Assembly (NCBI GenBank): GCA_019359115.1
Contig: JAHHHW010000022.1
Location: 28,528-92,527 of the forward strand
Length of the DNA: 64,000 nucleotides
Direction: 5' to 3'
Source: Pelatocladus maniniholoensis HA4357-MV3
GTDB taxonomy: Bacteria > Cyanobacteriota > Cyanobacteriia > Cyanobacteriales > Nostocaceae
Shown here: positions 35,335 through 44,178 of the stretch, piece after piece
How the letters are laid out: each line of letters opens with the position of its first letter
Numbering within the stretch: position 1 is the stretch's first letter
Notes under the pieces: model-generated
Databases searched by the model: none
What the model was told of the DNA's origin: nothing
Seen by the model: the letters and a program-made list of their open reading frames with translations, nothing else
Translations under genes and position numbers: made by a program

Positions 35335-36705
35335 ATGTTGCCAATCTTACTCATCCTTCCTCTCGCTCAAACAACTCCTCTACCACCATCACCACCAGAA
35401 GAAATAGTACAAACTCAACAAGTACGTCCTTTACCAGGAAAACTGGATAAAATACCAACCTTTAATAGCAATAGTCCAGAAAAAGTTGTGACAGAAGGAA
35501 TTCTTTTGTCTACCTTTCCTCATAAAGGGAAAAAAGTGTCAACTGCACATCTGAATTATCCTTTTAAGGGAAGATTTGATATTTTTGCCCATCATGTTGC
35601 TGAAGCACCTACCCCAAATGACTTGCGATCGCTTTATCTAGGGATAATCCTACATAACCCAGGTAAACAACCAATAAAGATTAATGTTTTTCAAGGTGCA
35701 ACTTATTTAAGTCAGCCAGATGCACCATTTGTGGAATTACCATCTTTAACTCGAAATCTTTCAGGAAATGTTTTTGCTGGCCCAGGCGATCGCGTCATGA
35801 ATGATGTCTTACGTGGACGTCGCCAAGATATTTTCCCTGCTCAAATTGTGATTCCACCAGGGGAAAGTCAGATGCTGTTGAATACACCAATTCCAGTCAA
35901 AGGACTCACCCCACCTTTAAATGGTCGATCTGCTTTGATTCGTCTATATAGTAGCGGAACTGTCTACGCGGCTAGTTTGGCAATGTTTGCAAAAACTAAT
36001 CCTGATGGTAGCGAGCGATCGCCTAATTTAAAAGAATGGGAAAATTTACTCAATAACGGTAATTTAGCCAGTCCGCGAGATAAAACCCCCACTCCTTTAG
36101 AAAAAACCGACACACCGATAGTTTATGGACGTGTCGCAGGTGTGGCCAACGGTTCTTTTTGGCGGGCTTTTATTACAGATGGTGCTAAATCCAAATATCT
36201 GACTATTCCTCAACCAGGTCAAGCTTATTCTTATGCATTAAGCACTGTCCCTGCTGGAACTTTAGGAACCGATCAAATTCAAAGTGCGCCGATGTTAGTC
36301 CGCTATCCTGATACAGCATATTTAGCTCATGGAAATTACGGCATACAATACAACCTGAAGTTCCCACTACATAACAACACCCAGACACCGCAAAAAGTAA
36401 CTATATCTATGCAGACACCCCTCAAAGAAGACCAGTTAGTCAAACCGGGGTTACGCTTTTTGAGTACACCAGCCCAACAAGTGTATTTCCGTGGGACAGT
36501 CCGCTTAGGCTACAAGGATGATCAAGGTCAGCAGCAAACCCAGTTTGTGCATTTAGTACAAAAACGCGGTCAGTCTGGAGAACCCTTAGTAATATTAAAT
36601 ATGAAACCGGGCGACAAAAGATTAGTACAAGTAGATTTTCTTTATCCACCAGATGCAACACCACCGCAGGTATTAACGGTTGAAACTTTAAAAACTAGTC
36701 CTTAA
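35335..36705 (+). CDS. DUF3370 family protein
   Basis: A protein of 456 residues with a short hydrophobic start (LPILLILPLAQ) followed by a Pro-rich linker, suggesting export to the periplasm or outer layer. The body has the conserved blocks of the cyanobacterial DUF3370 family, including GRFDIFAHHVAEAPTPNDLR, NVFAGPGDRVMNDVLRGRRQ and RVAGVANGSFWRAF. No catalytic motif is evident and the function is unknown. ATG 35335 follows the C15 pseudogene by 43 bp. Confidence 0.85.
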   Translation: MLPILLILPLAQTTPLPPSPPEEIVQTQQVRPLPGKLDKIPTFNSNSPEKVVTEGILLSTFPHKGKKVSTAHLNYPFKGRFDIFAHHVAEAPTPNDLRSLYLGIILHNPGKQPIKINVFQGATYLSQPDAPFVELPSLTRNLSGNVFAGPGDRVMNDVLRGRRQDIFPAQIVIPPGESQMLLNTPIPVKGLTPPLNGRSALIRLYSSGTVYAASLAMFAKTNPDGSERSPNLKEWENLLNNGNLASPRDKTPTPLEKTDTPIVYGRVAGVANGSFWRAFITDGAKSKYLTIPQPGQAYSYALSTVPAGTLGTDQIQSAPMLVRYPDTAYLAHGNYGIQYNLKFPLHNNTQTPQKVTISMQTPLKEDQLVKPGLRFLSTPAQQVYFRGTVRLGYKDDQGQQQTQFVHLVQKRGQSGEPLVILNMKPGDKRLVQVDFLYPPDATPPQVLTVETLKTSP

Positions 36706-36708
36706 ACC

Positions 36709-36819
36709 AATACGGTTGGTGTTAAGCATTGTTTATTTCTTTGTGAGTCCTCCGCATTTGGTGCGGTTTGTTCAAAAAATTGACTTACAACGAGTTTTAA
36801 CTCTAACACCAACTGTATT
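36709..36819. repeat. Short element with 16-bp inverted termini
   Basis: AATACGGTTGGTGTTA at the left and the complement of AATACAGTTGGTGTTA at the right (one mismatch) bracket 111 bp without an ORF. This is MITE-like or a long hairpin, positioned just after the DUF3370 gene. Confidence 0.6.
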
Positions 36820-36916
36820 TTTATTTATTAGAAAAAAATTTAGACAGGTATTGGTATAATACTCATAATTAAGGTTTATAACGCTGATTAAAGCTGTATA
36901 AATTAGTCTAGACAGA

Positions 36917-37025
36917 AGCTAGTACAACAAGGCAAAAGTAAAAAGGCAAAAGTAAAAAGAAAGCTTATTTTATAAGCTTTTCGAGTATTTTAAATGGTTG
37001 CTTTATTTACGCCGTGCTGTACTAG
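36917..37025 (+). repeat. Dispersed ~110-bp repeat, copy 1
   Basis: It starts AGCTAGTACAACAAGGCAAA, continues with two AAGGCAAAAGTAAA units and the TTTCGAGTATTT and GGTTGCTTTATTT blocks. It recurs at 44638-44750 with only a few differences. The IS element is inserted at its right end. Confidence 0.8.
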
Positions 37026-38742
37026 AGCGCCGGTCGAGTAGAGGTTATTGACAAATAAAAAAGACTATGCAGCAGGGATGAGGGACGAATTTTCGGGTGT
37101 AGTGTGGGATATACGAGCCAGAACATGGAGATTGTGAACGACAGCCATTCTTCGTAGATCAAAAAGATTTTTACGTAGACCAAGATAGCGAGCTTGGTCT
37201 CCTTGCCAGTGACCAATATGAGCTAGAGTATGCTCAACACTGACACGTTGACGGAGTTGAGCGCGTCCAACCTCAGTAGTTTGACGCTGGCGTAGTTCCA
37301 CAAGTAAAGATTCATCAGGATGAATGGAAATAGTCCGGCCATGTTTGCTGGTGGTGGATTGAGAACGTAGGGGACAAGCAAGACATTCATCTTCACGAAA
37401 GTGGACGATGCCGCCTTCGTGAAAGGGCAAACTGATTCCATTTGGGCAAAGAATCAAAGAATTGTCCCAATCGAGAACGAAAGCATTTTTATCAAAAAGT
37501 TTACCGTTGCGGACTTTCCAGGGCTTACAAATAATAGTCAGATCAGGTGTGCGCTGTTTGACAAAATGACTGGTCAAATAGGCACGGTCAATGTGTAATT
37601 CTCGAATAGTTACTTGTTGCTGTTTTAAATCTTGTTCAATATCTAGAGTCACAGATGCTTCAGGTGCGTTGGCGCTGGTGATACCAACAGCCCTGACCAT
37701 TCCTAAGTCTAAATCCTTAGCAACATGACGTTTAAACCCATCAAATTTCTGACTGCGGCTTTTACGTCCATGACGCATATCTTTATCTTCGATGGAAATA
37801 CGTCTATCTTTGGTAACCCCCTGACGAAGCTTTGGGGAACCATCTGCGGCCTCCTCAACATCCTGAGTTTCGATTTGTCGTGCAATTGCCAGATTTGACT
37901 GTACTTGTTGAGCCGTTGAATCGTTCAAATCAGTTGTTTGATTAATCTGTGATTCAACGGAGTTCAGGGTTTGTAAAATATTTGATAGTGCTATATTTCT
38001 AGCTTCTGGATTATCCCAATCTAAGTCAAGAGCAGCTTTCAAGCTGGTTTTAGCGACGACATCAGCACCAAATTTTGATGCTATATTTTCTAAACTATCT
38101 TGATTAATTTCAGCTATTATTGATAACGCTTTTCTTAACGCATGACCTAATAAATTATAGGTATCTTCAACTCTTGCTGCTCCCCATAATGGACTTGAAT
38201 CTAGGGCTATTTTTAATGAAGTTGAATTGTAGCCTCCGCAAATTTTAGCCATTTCAACTGTCTTTTCGATTAACCCTCTATCAAAAGAATGTGATATTAA
38301 AAGGGCACGGAATTTGACTAGGGTTCCTTTACTGAATGGGGCTTTTTCACAATCAAGGCAATCTAAAACTAGCTGCCATCTTCTATCCATTTCTATTGCT
38401 TCTATTCCCTCATCATCTGAAACTCCTGTATATGCTTGAAGGATAATGAAAAGTGCTAATTGTGCTGGTGGCACCGGGCATAGTCCGACGCTACTATCTT
38501 TAAAAATTTTTGCCAATTCTAATTGAAAATTTGAATCAAATAGTTCGTGGCGGATCTGCCGCAAAAATACAAATAGCTTGGCTTTACGTATACGTTTTAC
38601 TACCGTTGACTCTTTGGGTGATAACTCGATGGGAGGTTGCCAGATTGGTGGACGCATTTTATACCTCTTATGCCTTGAACCCCGGAGATTGGACACAACA
38701 AATATTGTATCTTTTGTCAATCGCCTCTACTCGACCGGCGCT
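37026..38742. mobile_element. IS1182-like insertion sequence, apparently intact
   Basis: The element is 1717 bp. Its termini are near-perfect inverted repeats starting AGCGCCGGTCGAGTAGAGG, with about 30 bp matching at two mismatches. CTAG stands immediately outside both ends (37022-37025 and 38743-38746), the expected short palindromic target duplication. A single transposase gene fills it. Nothing in the element looks decayed, so insertion was probably recent. Confidence 0.85.
37065..38657 (-). CDS. IS1182-family DDE transposase
   Basis: About 530 residues from the ATG at 38657 (MRPPIWQPPIEL); the frame is open further to 38720, inside the inverted terminus. The N-terminal DUF772-like region (PAQLALFIILQAYTGVSDDE, RRWQLVLDCL) precedes the DDE domain with LKIALDSSPLWG, then HVAKDLDLGMVRAVG and a late RQRVSVEHTLAHIGHWQG. 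The full-length frame suggests an active enzyme. It lies entirely within the inverted repeats. Confidence 0.9.
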   Translation of the reverse strand: MRPPIWQPPIELSPKESTVVKRIRKAKLFVFLRQIRHELFDSNFQLELAKIFKDSSVGLCPVPPAQLALFIILQAYTGVSDDEGIEAIEMDRRWQLVLDCLDCEKAPFSKGTLVKFRALLISHSFDRGLIEKTVEMAKICGGYNSTSLKIALDSSPLWGAARVEDTYNLLGHALRKALSIIAEINQDSLENIASKFGADVVAKTSLKAALDLDWDNPEARNIALSNILQTLNSVESQINQTTDLNDSTAQQVQSNLAIARQIETQDVEEAADGSPKLRQGVTKDRRISIEDKDMRHGRKSRSQKFDGFKRHVAKDLDLGMVRAVGITSANAPEASVTLDIEQDLKQQQVTIRELHIDRAYLTSHFVKQRTPDLTIICKPWKVRNGKLFDKNAFVLDWDNSLILCPNGISLPFHEGGIVHFREDECLACPLRSQSTTSKHGRTISIHPDESLLVELRQRQTTEVGRAQLRQRVSVEHTLAHIGHWQGDQARYLGLRKNLFDLRRMAVVHNLHVLARISHTTPENSSLIPAA

Positions 38743-38782
38743 CTAGACCCTTTTGCGTATCTTAAATTTTTCGAGTTTTTAA

Positions 38783-39145
38783 ATGAAGATCATCATGGTT
38801 CCTCGTGAAACTCGCGAGGCAGAAACTCGTGTTGCTGCGACCCCAGCAACCGTTGCCAGCTTAGTTAAGCTCGGCTGTCATGTTTTAGTGCAAACAGGAG
38901 CTGGATATTATTCTGGGTTTTGTGATCAGGACTATGATGCTCAAGGTGCTGACATTGTGGGGAATGATCTTGACGTTTATCGGAACGTTGATCTTGTTTT
39001 GTACGTTAAGCGACCTGCGGAAGATTTGGAGAAAGCGATCCTGGCAAATCTATCAACAAATTGTGCGATTTTGGGCTTTTTAGATCCCCAGATACCTCGC
39101 AGCCACCATAGCAGGCAATGGTATCAAAAATTTCTAGGGGTTTAG
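38783..39145 (+). pseudogene. Truncated NAD(P) transhydrogenase alpha subunit (PntA) N-terminus
   Basis: This 120-codon frame reads MVPRETREAETRVAATPATV, then LGCHVLVQTGAGYYSGFCD and AILGFLDP, the substrate-binding N-terminus of PntA/alanine-dehydrogenase proteins. The family continues for 250 or more residues with a Rossmann domain; here it ends in unrelated sequence (RSHHSRQWYQKFLGV). It lies 40 bp after the IS, whose insertion may have separated it from its promoter. Probably inactive. Confidence 0.75.
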
Positions 39146-39172
39146 GATTTTGCTGTTTATAACTAAGACAAA

Positions 39173-39197
39173 ACCCCCAGGTTAAACAAGTGGGGGT
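39173..39197. terminator. Hairpin, possible terminator
   Basis: ACCCCC and GGGGGT arms flank a 13-base AT-rich loop, between the pntA remnant and the convergent small membrane protein gene. Confidence 0.45.
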
Positions 39198-39252
39198 AGC
39201 TAAATACTCTCAAATAAACTAAATTTTTGTGGAAGAAACCCAATATCTGCCA

Positions 39253-39483
39253 TTAATTCGGTAATGTATTGCTAACGTAAGCATCCATTCCATATGCAGG
39301 GGTGCGATCGCTATAGTCTATATCTTTACCAGTGATGGATTTAGCTAGTTTTTCAAAAGATGCAGAACGCCAGTTACGTTCGTGGATAGGTTTTGTTTGT
39401 TCTCCCAAGAAATAAGCCATAGAACCCAATAAGGAAGCTGCTACCCAACCAACAACGAATAATCCAATCAAGATAGTAATCAT
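39253..39483 (-). CDS. Small membrane protein, probably Psb35-like photosystem II assembly factor
   Basis: A 76-residue protein with one N-terminal helix (ITILIGLFVVGWVAASLLGS) followed by a conserved-looking YFLGEQTKPIHERNWRSAS segment and a soluble tail. Proteins of this size and layout occur in most cyanobacteria. From memory it resembles Psb35, which associates with CP47 during photosystem II assembly; the ERNWR stretch recalls the chlorophyll-binding motif of Hlips. The identification is not certain. Confidence 0.55.
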   Translation of the reverse strand: MITILIGLFVVGWVAASLLGSMAYFLGEQTKPIHERNWRSASFEKLAKSITGKDIDYSDRTPAYGMDAYVSNTLPN

Positions 39484-39602
39484 AGTTTTTAGCCTTTAAT
39501 TTAATTTTTATGTCTTTATGTAAATTAATGTAACAGAAATTTAAAAATTAGGTCATGGTGTGAATACCGAAAAAAAGATCGGGTATTTCACACTTCAGCC
39601 TT

Positions 39603-39748
39603 ATGTAGGCTTAGTGGTATTAGGCGATCGCTTCTTAAATTTGTAGAGGAAAAAAGGAGCGATCGCTATTTGTTTTGATTACCTGCTGCTTGTTGGACTT
39701 GCTCTACAGTTAAATCTAGAGCCTGGGCTATTTGTTCTACACTTAACC
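39603..39748. repeat. Duplicated block, copy 1 (3' end of Rpn gene plus flank)
   Basis: From ATGTAGGCTTAGTGGT through two GCGATCGC sites to the end of the Rpn coding region, this block is nearly identical to 46552-46699. Confidence 0.85.
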
Positions 39749-40493
39749 CCAAAGCCAATAAGCGGGGTATAGCTTCCAGCTTGCCTCGCTGCTTACCTTC
39801 TTCCAAGCCTTCTTCCAAGCCTTCCTGTCTGGCTTCTTGTGCGATCGATTGATACATCCTTGTCTTTTTGAATTCGTCATCTATGCCTAACATCGCTGCT
39901 AATTCCTCTCGGCTTAACTGGGTAAATTTGTACAACAGGATGGTCTCTATTAATTCTACAATTTGCTTTTGGATAGCTTCATCCGTTAGTTCCTGTCTGG
40001 CTTGTAAAATTAATTGTCTACCACGCTCAACGGCTGTCTCTTGCCTTTCTATAATTAGCTTGACTATCGCAACTTGCAGAGAGTTTTCTGCTGCTACACC
40101 TAACTCATCTAAATAAATAGGCTGAACTTGCAAACTATCAAGCAGCGATCGATATGCTTGTTGATCTTCAGGCTCTACACTCCGTTTAGGATAGATCACA
40201 ACCGCACGCCAAAAATTCACAGATGCATTTTGCTTGAGGTAGAGAAATATTTCTGCGAAAAAGCGCCTGTAAAAAGTCGCATCTAGTTGAAACTGAACTT
40301 CGACAAAATAAACTGGCTGTGTGGCGGTTTCAATTGTCGGGACAAACACCCCATCAATCCGAAAAGCTGTTTCCTTAATTTCGACAGAGACAAATTCATA
40401 AGCATCGACATTGGCTGTTGTGTTACCAATGATGGCAAAAAATATACTGGGGAAAGTTTGAAATAAACTATAAAAAATTTTGTCAGTTTGCAC
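39666..40493 (-). CDS. Rpn family (DUF2887) recombination-promoting nuclease/putative transposase
   Basis: A protein of 275 residues. The N-terminus (MQTDKIFYSLFQTFPSIFF), a PD-(D/E)xK-like core with RIDGVFVP and VYFVEVQFQ, and the Glu/Gly-rich EEGLEEGLEEGKQRGK stretch are typical of cyanobacterial DUF2887/Rpn proteins. The C-terminal helix LSVEQIAQALDLTVEQVQQA completes it. RpnA-type enzymes cut DNA and promote RecA-independent recombination in E. coli. A C-terminal fragment is duplicated at 46619-46699. Confidence 0.88.
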   Translation of the reverse strand: MQTDKIFYSLFQTFPSIFFAIIGNTTANVDAYEFVSVEIKETAFRIDGVFVPTIETATQPVYFVEVQFQLDATFYRRFFAEIFLYLKQNASVNFWRAVVIYPKRSVEPEDQQAYRSLLDSLQVQPIYLDELGVAAENSLQVAIVKLIIERQETAVERGRQLILQARQELTDEAIQKQIVELIETILLYKFTQLSREELAAMLGIDDEFKKTRMYQSIAQEARQEGLEEGLEEGKQRGKLEAIPRLLALGLSVEQIAQALDLTVEQVQQAAGNQNK

Positions 40494-40856
40494 TGGGGTC
40501 TGAGTAAATGTGTTTTTAGTGTATAGCGATCGTATATGATTTGTGAGAATTGCAGAGCTTAGATCTCCGACTTCTCAGTAGGATACAGCTGGCGAATAGG
40601 AGGTCTGACCCCTCGTTGATCACAAATTGAATTGTAGAGACGTAGCAATGCTACGTCTCTACATCTGATGGAATGACGAAAAATCGTTCATGAGGGGTGT
40701 CACCCCTGATTCGCCAGCTGTATCCTCAGTAGAAATCGGGGATCTTGTCCTGGGATATCCTGCGATCGCCATGACTCGGAGGTTGGGAAATCACCAAAAA
40801 CTCTAAATCTTATTGCGATTCGTTAAATATTTGATGGGGAACACCAGGCGGAACTT
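40494..40856. other. Intergenic region occupied by nested repeats
   Basis: No gene is visible. A dispersed palindromic repeat begins near 40535 and is interrupted by a MITE at 40581-40725, which itself contains a TGTAGAGACG palindrome. The repeat resumes with AAATCGGGGATCTT. One further HIP1 site follows. Confidence 0.7.
40581..40725. mobile_element. MITE with 17-bp inverted termini and TCAGTA duplication
   Basis: GGATACAGCTGGCGAAT begins the element and its exact complement ends it. TCAGTA flanks both sides directly. It is 145 bp with no ORF. Inside lies the palindrome TGTAGAGACGTAGCA/TGCTACGTCTCTACA (about 40633-40662). It splits a dispersed repeat, which confirms insertion. Confidence 0.8.
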
Positions 40857-41333
40857 CTAATTAGTTCTATCTTCTTTCTCTTCTTGAGAATCTTCTTTTT
40901 GACACTCAGTTAGCAACTCATCAATACTTTGAGGTAACTCTCCATTCGTTACTTTTTTAGAGAAAACTTGATAACAATCCTTCTTATCCCCTTCTTTGCG
41001 GGGAAATCCTAACCAAAGAATAATAATAATTTTTTGTTCTTTAAATCCTCTAAAGAACAATCGATATCTTTCAGGTAGTCCCATTTTCTTGAGACGACCA
41101 TATTTTTGTAAAGGTTTTTGTAAAACAAAGTAGGTAGCAAAAGGATCTTGAGGTATTTTTTCTTTGATACCAACATCTAATGCTTTTAATAACTTGATAT
41201 CTGGATGTTTAATAAATTCTTCTTGAGTTAATTTATTTTTTAAAACACGCACTCGATTAGACAATTCTACCCATTGCTTATGAAACAATGGGTAAAAAAA
41301 GATTTTCCATCCATGACAAGTGAATGAACTCAT
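40857..41333 (-). CDS. YhaV-type toxin of a toxin-antitoxin pair
   Basis: A 158-residue protein with HGWKIFFYPLFHKQW, FATYFVLQKPLQKYGRLKKM and RYRLFFRGFKEQKIIIILWLGFPRKEGDKKDCYQVF in sequence; the YRLFF...ILWLG..R..GD..D.Y..F pattern is typical of the YhaV ribosome-associated endoribonuclease family. The antitoxin gene is directly upstream and overlaps by one base, the expected order. The charged C-terminal tail (EDSQEEKEDRTN) is probably not part of the fold. Confidence 0.85.
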   Translation of the reverse strand: MSSFTCHGWKIFFYPLFHKQWVELSNRVRVLKNKLTQEEFIKHPDIKLLKALDVGIKEKIPQDPFATYFVLQKPLQKYGRLKKMGLPERYRLFFRGFKEQKIIIILWLGFPRKEGDKKDCYQVFSKKVTNGELPQSIDELLTECQKEDSQEEKEDRTN

Positions 41334-41653
41334 TAATCTAACTCTACATCAGCTAGTAAATTATCCATTTCATCACTCATTTCTTGTGTATAAGGAATAA
41401 GCTTTGAAGGATTTTTGATTGCATCTTTCATTAGGAAATCAAGAAATAAACTCAACATCAGTGATTCTGTTTCATCTGCATTTTCCATTTCTTCCGTATC
41501 TAATCTGACTAGAAATGTATTTTCAGATAATACTTCGATATAACCAGAAGCATTAACTAAATTAGGATAATCTTTAGAAAAGGCACGGGGTAGACGAAAT
41601 CCGTCTTGAGTACCTATCTTGGCATGAGCTATGGGATAAATTTTGTCAGCCAT
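41333..41653 (-). CDS. Antitoxin of the YhaV pair (PrlF/AbrB-like)
   Basis: A 106-residue protein. An N-terminal strand-rich segment (HAKIGTQDGFRLPRAFSKDY... GYIEVLSENTFLVRL) resembles a swapped-hairpin AbrB-type DNA-binding fold. The acidic C-terminus (LLADVELD) would wrap the toxin. It overlaps the toxin gene and should autoregulate the operon from the region 41654-41700, where short AATATTTATAATAA-type repeats occur. Confidence 0.75.
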   Translation of the reverse strand: MADKIYPIAHAKIGTQDGFRLPRAFSKDYPNLVNASGYIEVLSENTFLVRLDTEEMENADETESLMLSLFLDFLMKDAIKNPSKLIPYTQEMSDEMDNLLADVELD

Positions 41654-41704
41654 GTCATTAAGTTTAAAGTATTATAATATTTATAATAATACAATATATC
41701 CAAT

Positions 41705-41731
41705 ATAAAAAAGACAGGCGTCTTGCCTGTC
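41705..41731 (-). terminator. Rho-independent terminator of petC-petA
   Basis: On the minus strand GACAGGC, a five-base loop and GCCTGTC are followed by a run of six T. It lies 26 bp after the petA stop. Confidence 0.85.
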
Positions 41732-41756
41732 CTCACTTGATAATTCCAATCAAAAT

Positions 41757-42758
41757 TTAGAAATTCATTTCAGCTGCTTGGACTTTCTCAACTTGTTTCT
41801 TCTTCAGAACCAGCATGACTTGAGCTAGCATGACCAAACAGATAAATGCAATCATCCATTTCACTCTGTTGGGATCTTGCAGTACGATTTCTGCATCGTC
41901 TTGACCAAAGCCGCCGACGTTGGGATTATTGGTCAAAGCGTCTCCACTCTTGAGTGTTTGTCCTTCAGAGACAATCAACTCAGGACCAGCAGGAATTGTA
42001 TCGACAACAGTTTCGCCAGAGTCAGTTTGGATGCTGAGTTGATATTTGGCACTACCATACTCATCTTCCTCTTTGGCAATCTTGGTAATTGTACCAGCAG
42101 CAGAAGCTGTGTAAACAGTATTGTTGCTCTTTTCGCCTGTTGGGTAAACTTGTCCGCGTCCCCGGTTAGCACCTAAGTGAACTGCATATTTGCCGAAGTG
42201 AATGTTTTTGTCGCTAGCGGGGTCAGGGGAAAGAACTGGGAAGACAATTTCTTGGTACTGTTCGCCAGGGATGGGGCCGACAAGAAGCACGTTGTCCTGA
42301 CCATCTTTATAAGGCTGGAAGTAAACATCGCCTACTTCTTCTTTCAATTCTTCAGGAATGCGATCTTCAGGAGCAATCTTGAAGCCTTCTGGTAGCATTA
42401 ACACAGCGCCGACGTTCAAACCAACTTTGGAACCGTCTGCGCCTACTTGCTGGACGCTGGTGTCGTAAGGAATTTTTACTACCGCTTTAAATACTGTGTC
42501 AGGTAGAACTGATTGGGGAATTTCTACTTCCGCAGGCTTTTGCGCTAGGTGACAGTTAGCACAAACAATCCTTCCCGTTGGTTCGCGGGGTGTTTCTGGA
42601 TAGGTTTGCTGCGCCCAAAATGGATAGGCGGCGGCTGATTGGGGAAGGACTAGATCGCTGGTGAAGAAGAATGTCACGCAGGCGATCGCAACGAGTAATG
42701 TTTTGCTAATTACTCTAGCACTGCGAGTTAGTCTCGCGCTTTTCAAGGCTTTTCTCAT
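41757..42758 (-). CDS. petA: Cytochrome f (PetA)
   Basis: A protein of 333 residues. The signal peptide ends before mature [20 protein letters not shown]; the free N-terminal Tyr is a haem ligand. The CANCH haem site follows. The lumenal body has [12 protein letters not shown], and near the C-terminus one membrane helix ([18 protein letters not shown]) anchors it. It passes electrons from the Rieske protein to plastocyanin or cytochrome c6. It is transcribed with petC, 138 bp upstream. Confidence 0.98.
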   Translation of the reverse strand: MRKALKSARLTRSARVISKTLLVAIACVTFFFTSDLVLPQSAAAYPFWAQQTYPETPREPTGRIVCANCHLAQKPAEVEIPQSVLPDTVFKAVVKIPYDTSVQQVGADGSKVGLNVGAVLMLPEGFKIAPEDRIPEELKEEVGDVYFQPYKDGQDNVLLVGPIPGEQYQEIVFPVLSPDPASDKNIHFGKYAVHLGANRGRGQVYPTGEKSNNTVYTASAAGTITKIAKEEDEYGSAKYQLSIQTDSGETVVDTIPAGPELIVSEGQTLKSGDALTNNPNVGGFGQDDAEIVLQDPNRVKWMIAFICLVMLAQVMLVLKKKQVEKVQAAEMNF

Positions 42759-42789
42759 CTCTTAAGGACTAGTTTCTCTGAATAAATAT

Positions 42790-42867
42790 GTCATTGGTCA
42801 TTAGTCATTGGTCATTGGTCATTGGTCATTGGTCATCGGTCATTGCTTATTGGTCATTATCTAATGA
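42790..42867. repeat. Heptamer repeat (TCATTGG) between petC and petA
   Basis: About ten copies and variants of TCATTGG stand in tandem inside the petC-petA spacer. Confidence 0.85.
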
Positions 42868-42896
42868 CAAATGACAAAGGACAAATCACAAGACTT

Positions 42897-43436
42897 TTAG
42901 CTCCACCAAGGTTCTTCGCCTGTACGGAAGTCGGTTTCTGTCCAAGGGGTAAGGACTATTTTGTCATCTTGTGTAGAAGTGTGAGACAAAGCCAAAGAAA
43001 GTGGTGCAGGCCCGCGAACTACTTTACCGGTTGCATCATATTGAGAACCGTGACAAGGACACTTGAACTTGTTTTCAGCAGCGTTCCAAGGTACAACACA
43101 ACCTAAGTGGGTACAAACAGCATTAATTCCGTAATCGGCGATCGCTTCTTTGTTTTCTACCACAATATAGGTGGGGTCGCCCTTTAGTCCCTGAACCAGA
43201 ACGCGATCGCCCGCATTATGGCTTTCTAAAAAATTGCTGATACCGACATCGTTACCCAATTCATCTTTGGCTGTTGTACCACCACCAGCACCACCACTAG
43301 CAGGTGGAATGAAATACTTGACAACGGGAAACAATACCCCGGCGGCAACTCCTGTTACAGTTCCGAAAGTCAGAAGATTCATGAACTGACGGCGCCCCAT
43401 ATCGGGTACGTCCATTGATTCGGAAAATTGAGCCAT
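42897..43436 (-). CDS. petC: Rieske iron-sulfur protein (PetC)
   Basis: A protein of 179 residues. The N-terminal [20 protein letters not shown] has the twin-arginine (RRQF) motif and the uncleaved membrane anchor. CTHLGC and CPCHGS carry the Cys/His ligands of the 2Fe-2S cluster, followed by GPAPLSLAL. It is the lumenal electron carrier of cytochrome b6f. First gene of petC-petA. Confidence 0.98.
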   Translation of the reverse strand: MAQFSESMDVPDMGRRQFMNLLTFGTVTGVAAGVLFPVVKYFIPPASGGAGGGTTAKDELGNDVGISNFLESHNAGDRVLVQGLKGDPTYIVVENKEAIADYGINAVCTHLGCVVPWNAAENKFKCPCHGSQYDATGKVVRGPAPLSLALSHTSTQDDKIVLTPWTETDFRTGEEPWWS

Positions 43437-43662
43437 AATCTACGCGTTCTAGGTGTATTTTGTAAACAATTTTGACTTGAGTTCTAATTATCCAGAAACT
43501 CTTGTCTATTTTTTGATGCTCATGCCCACAAAGACGCTAGTTTTCTTGTCAAGATATTTCTAGCATCTTGTTTTGTAGCATTACATTTCTTTATATTCCT
43601 ATCATACTTGAGTAACTGAACTTAACATCATAACTAAATGTAAAATATAGTTGAGAATAACT

Positions 43663-43971
43663 ATGACAGGACAACAATTACGTCAACTGCTGCTAGAAAA
43701 GTGGGGGCGCTCTTATGATGTTCAACTGCGCCGCACTCAAGGTAAAATATTTTTGCAAGTAATGTGGAAATATTTAGAACAAGCTTCATTTCCCCTCAAT
43801 GAGGCTGAGTACCAAGAGCATTTGGAAAGTATTGCTAGCTATTTAAATTACTTAGGTGGCACAGCACAGGTACAACAATTTATTCAAGAAACACGGGAAC
43901 GTCCACGACTCGGTAAAGCTGTTAGTATCCCTCTAGATTTAGGGGAAAGGTCAACGGAATGGTTAATCTAA
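43663..43971 (+). CDS. DUF3067 family protein
   Basis: About 102 residues from the ATG at 43663 (frame open from TTG 43651). MTGQQLRQLLLEKWGRSYDV, IFLQVMWKYLEQ and RPRLGKAVSIPLDLG match the DUF3067 family of cyanobacteria and chloroplasts. It has no membrane segment or catalytic motif. It is divergent from petC, an arrangement that may reflect a link to photosynthetic electron transport, but its function is unknown to me. Confidence 0.85.
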   Translation: MTGQQLRQLLLEKWGRSYDVQLRRTQGKIFLQVMWKYLEQASFPLNEAEYQEHLESIASYLNYLGGTAQVQQFIQETRERPRLGKAVSIPLDLGERSTEWLI

Positions 43972-44178
43972 ATATTTTATGATTCTATAAATTAAAAAGT
44001 AACTTCTACGAATAATTATTTTTTGTATTTGTTTTTCAGCAATTATTGACACTTTTATTGCCTAATCAAAAGTTAAGGATTAATAATTTATGACTTATGA
44101 AAATCAATAACTACAAAATTATTGCTAATAACTAACAAACTCAATGCGAATTTAATTTGATTCGTGCCAAATGTAATC

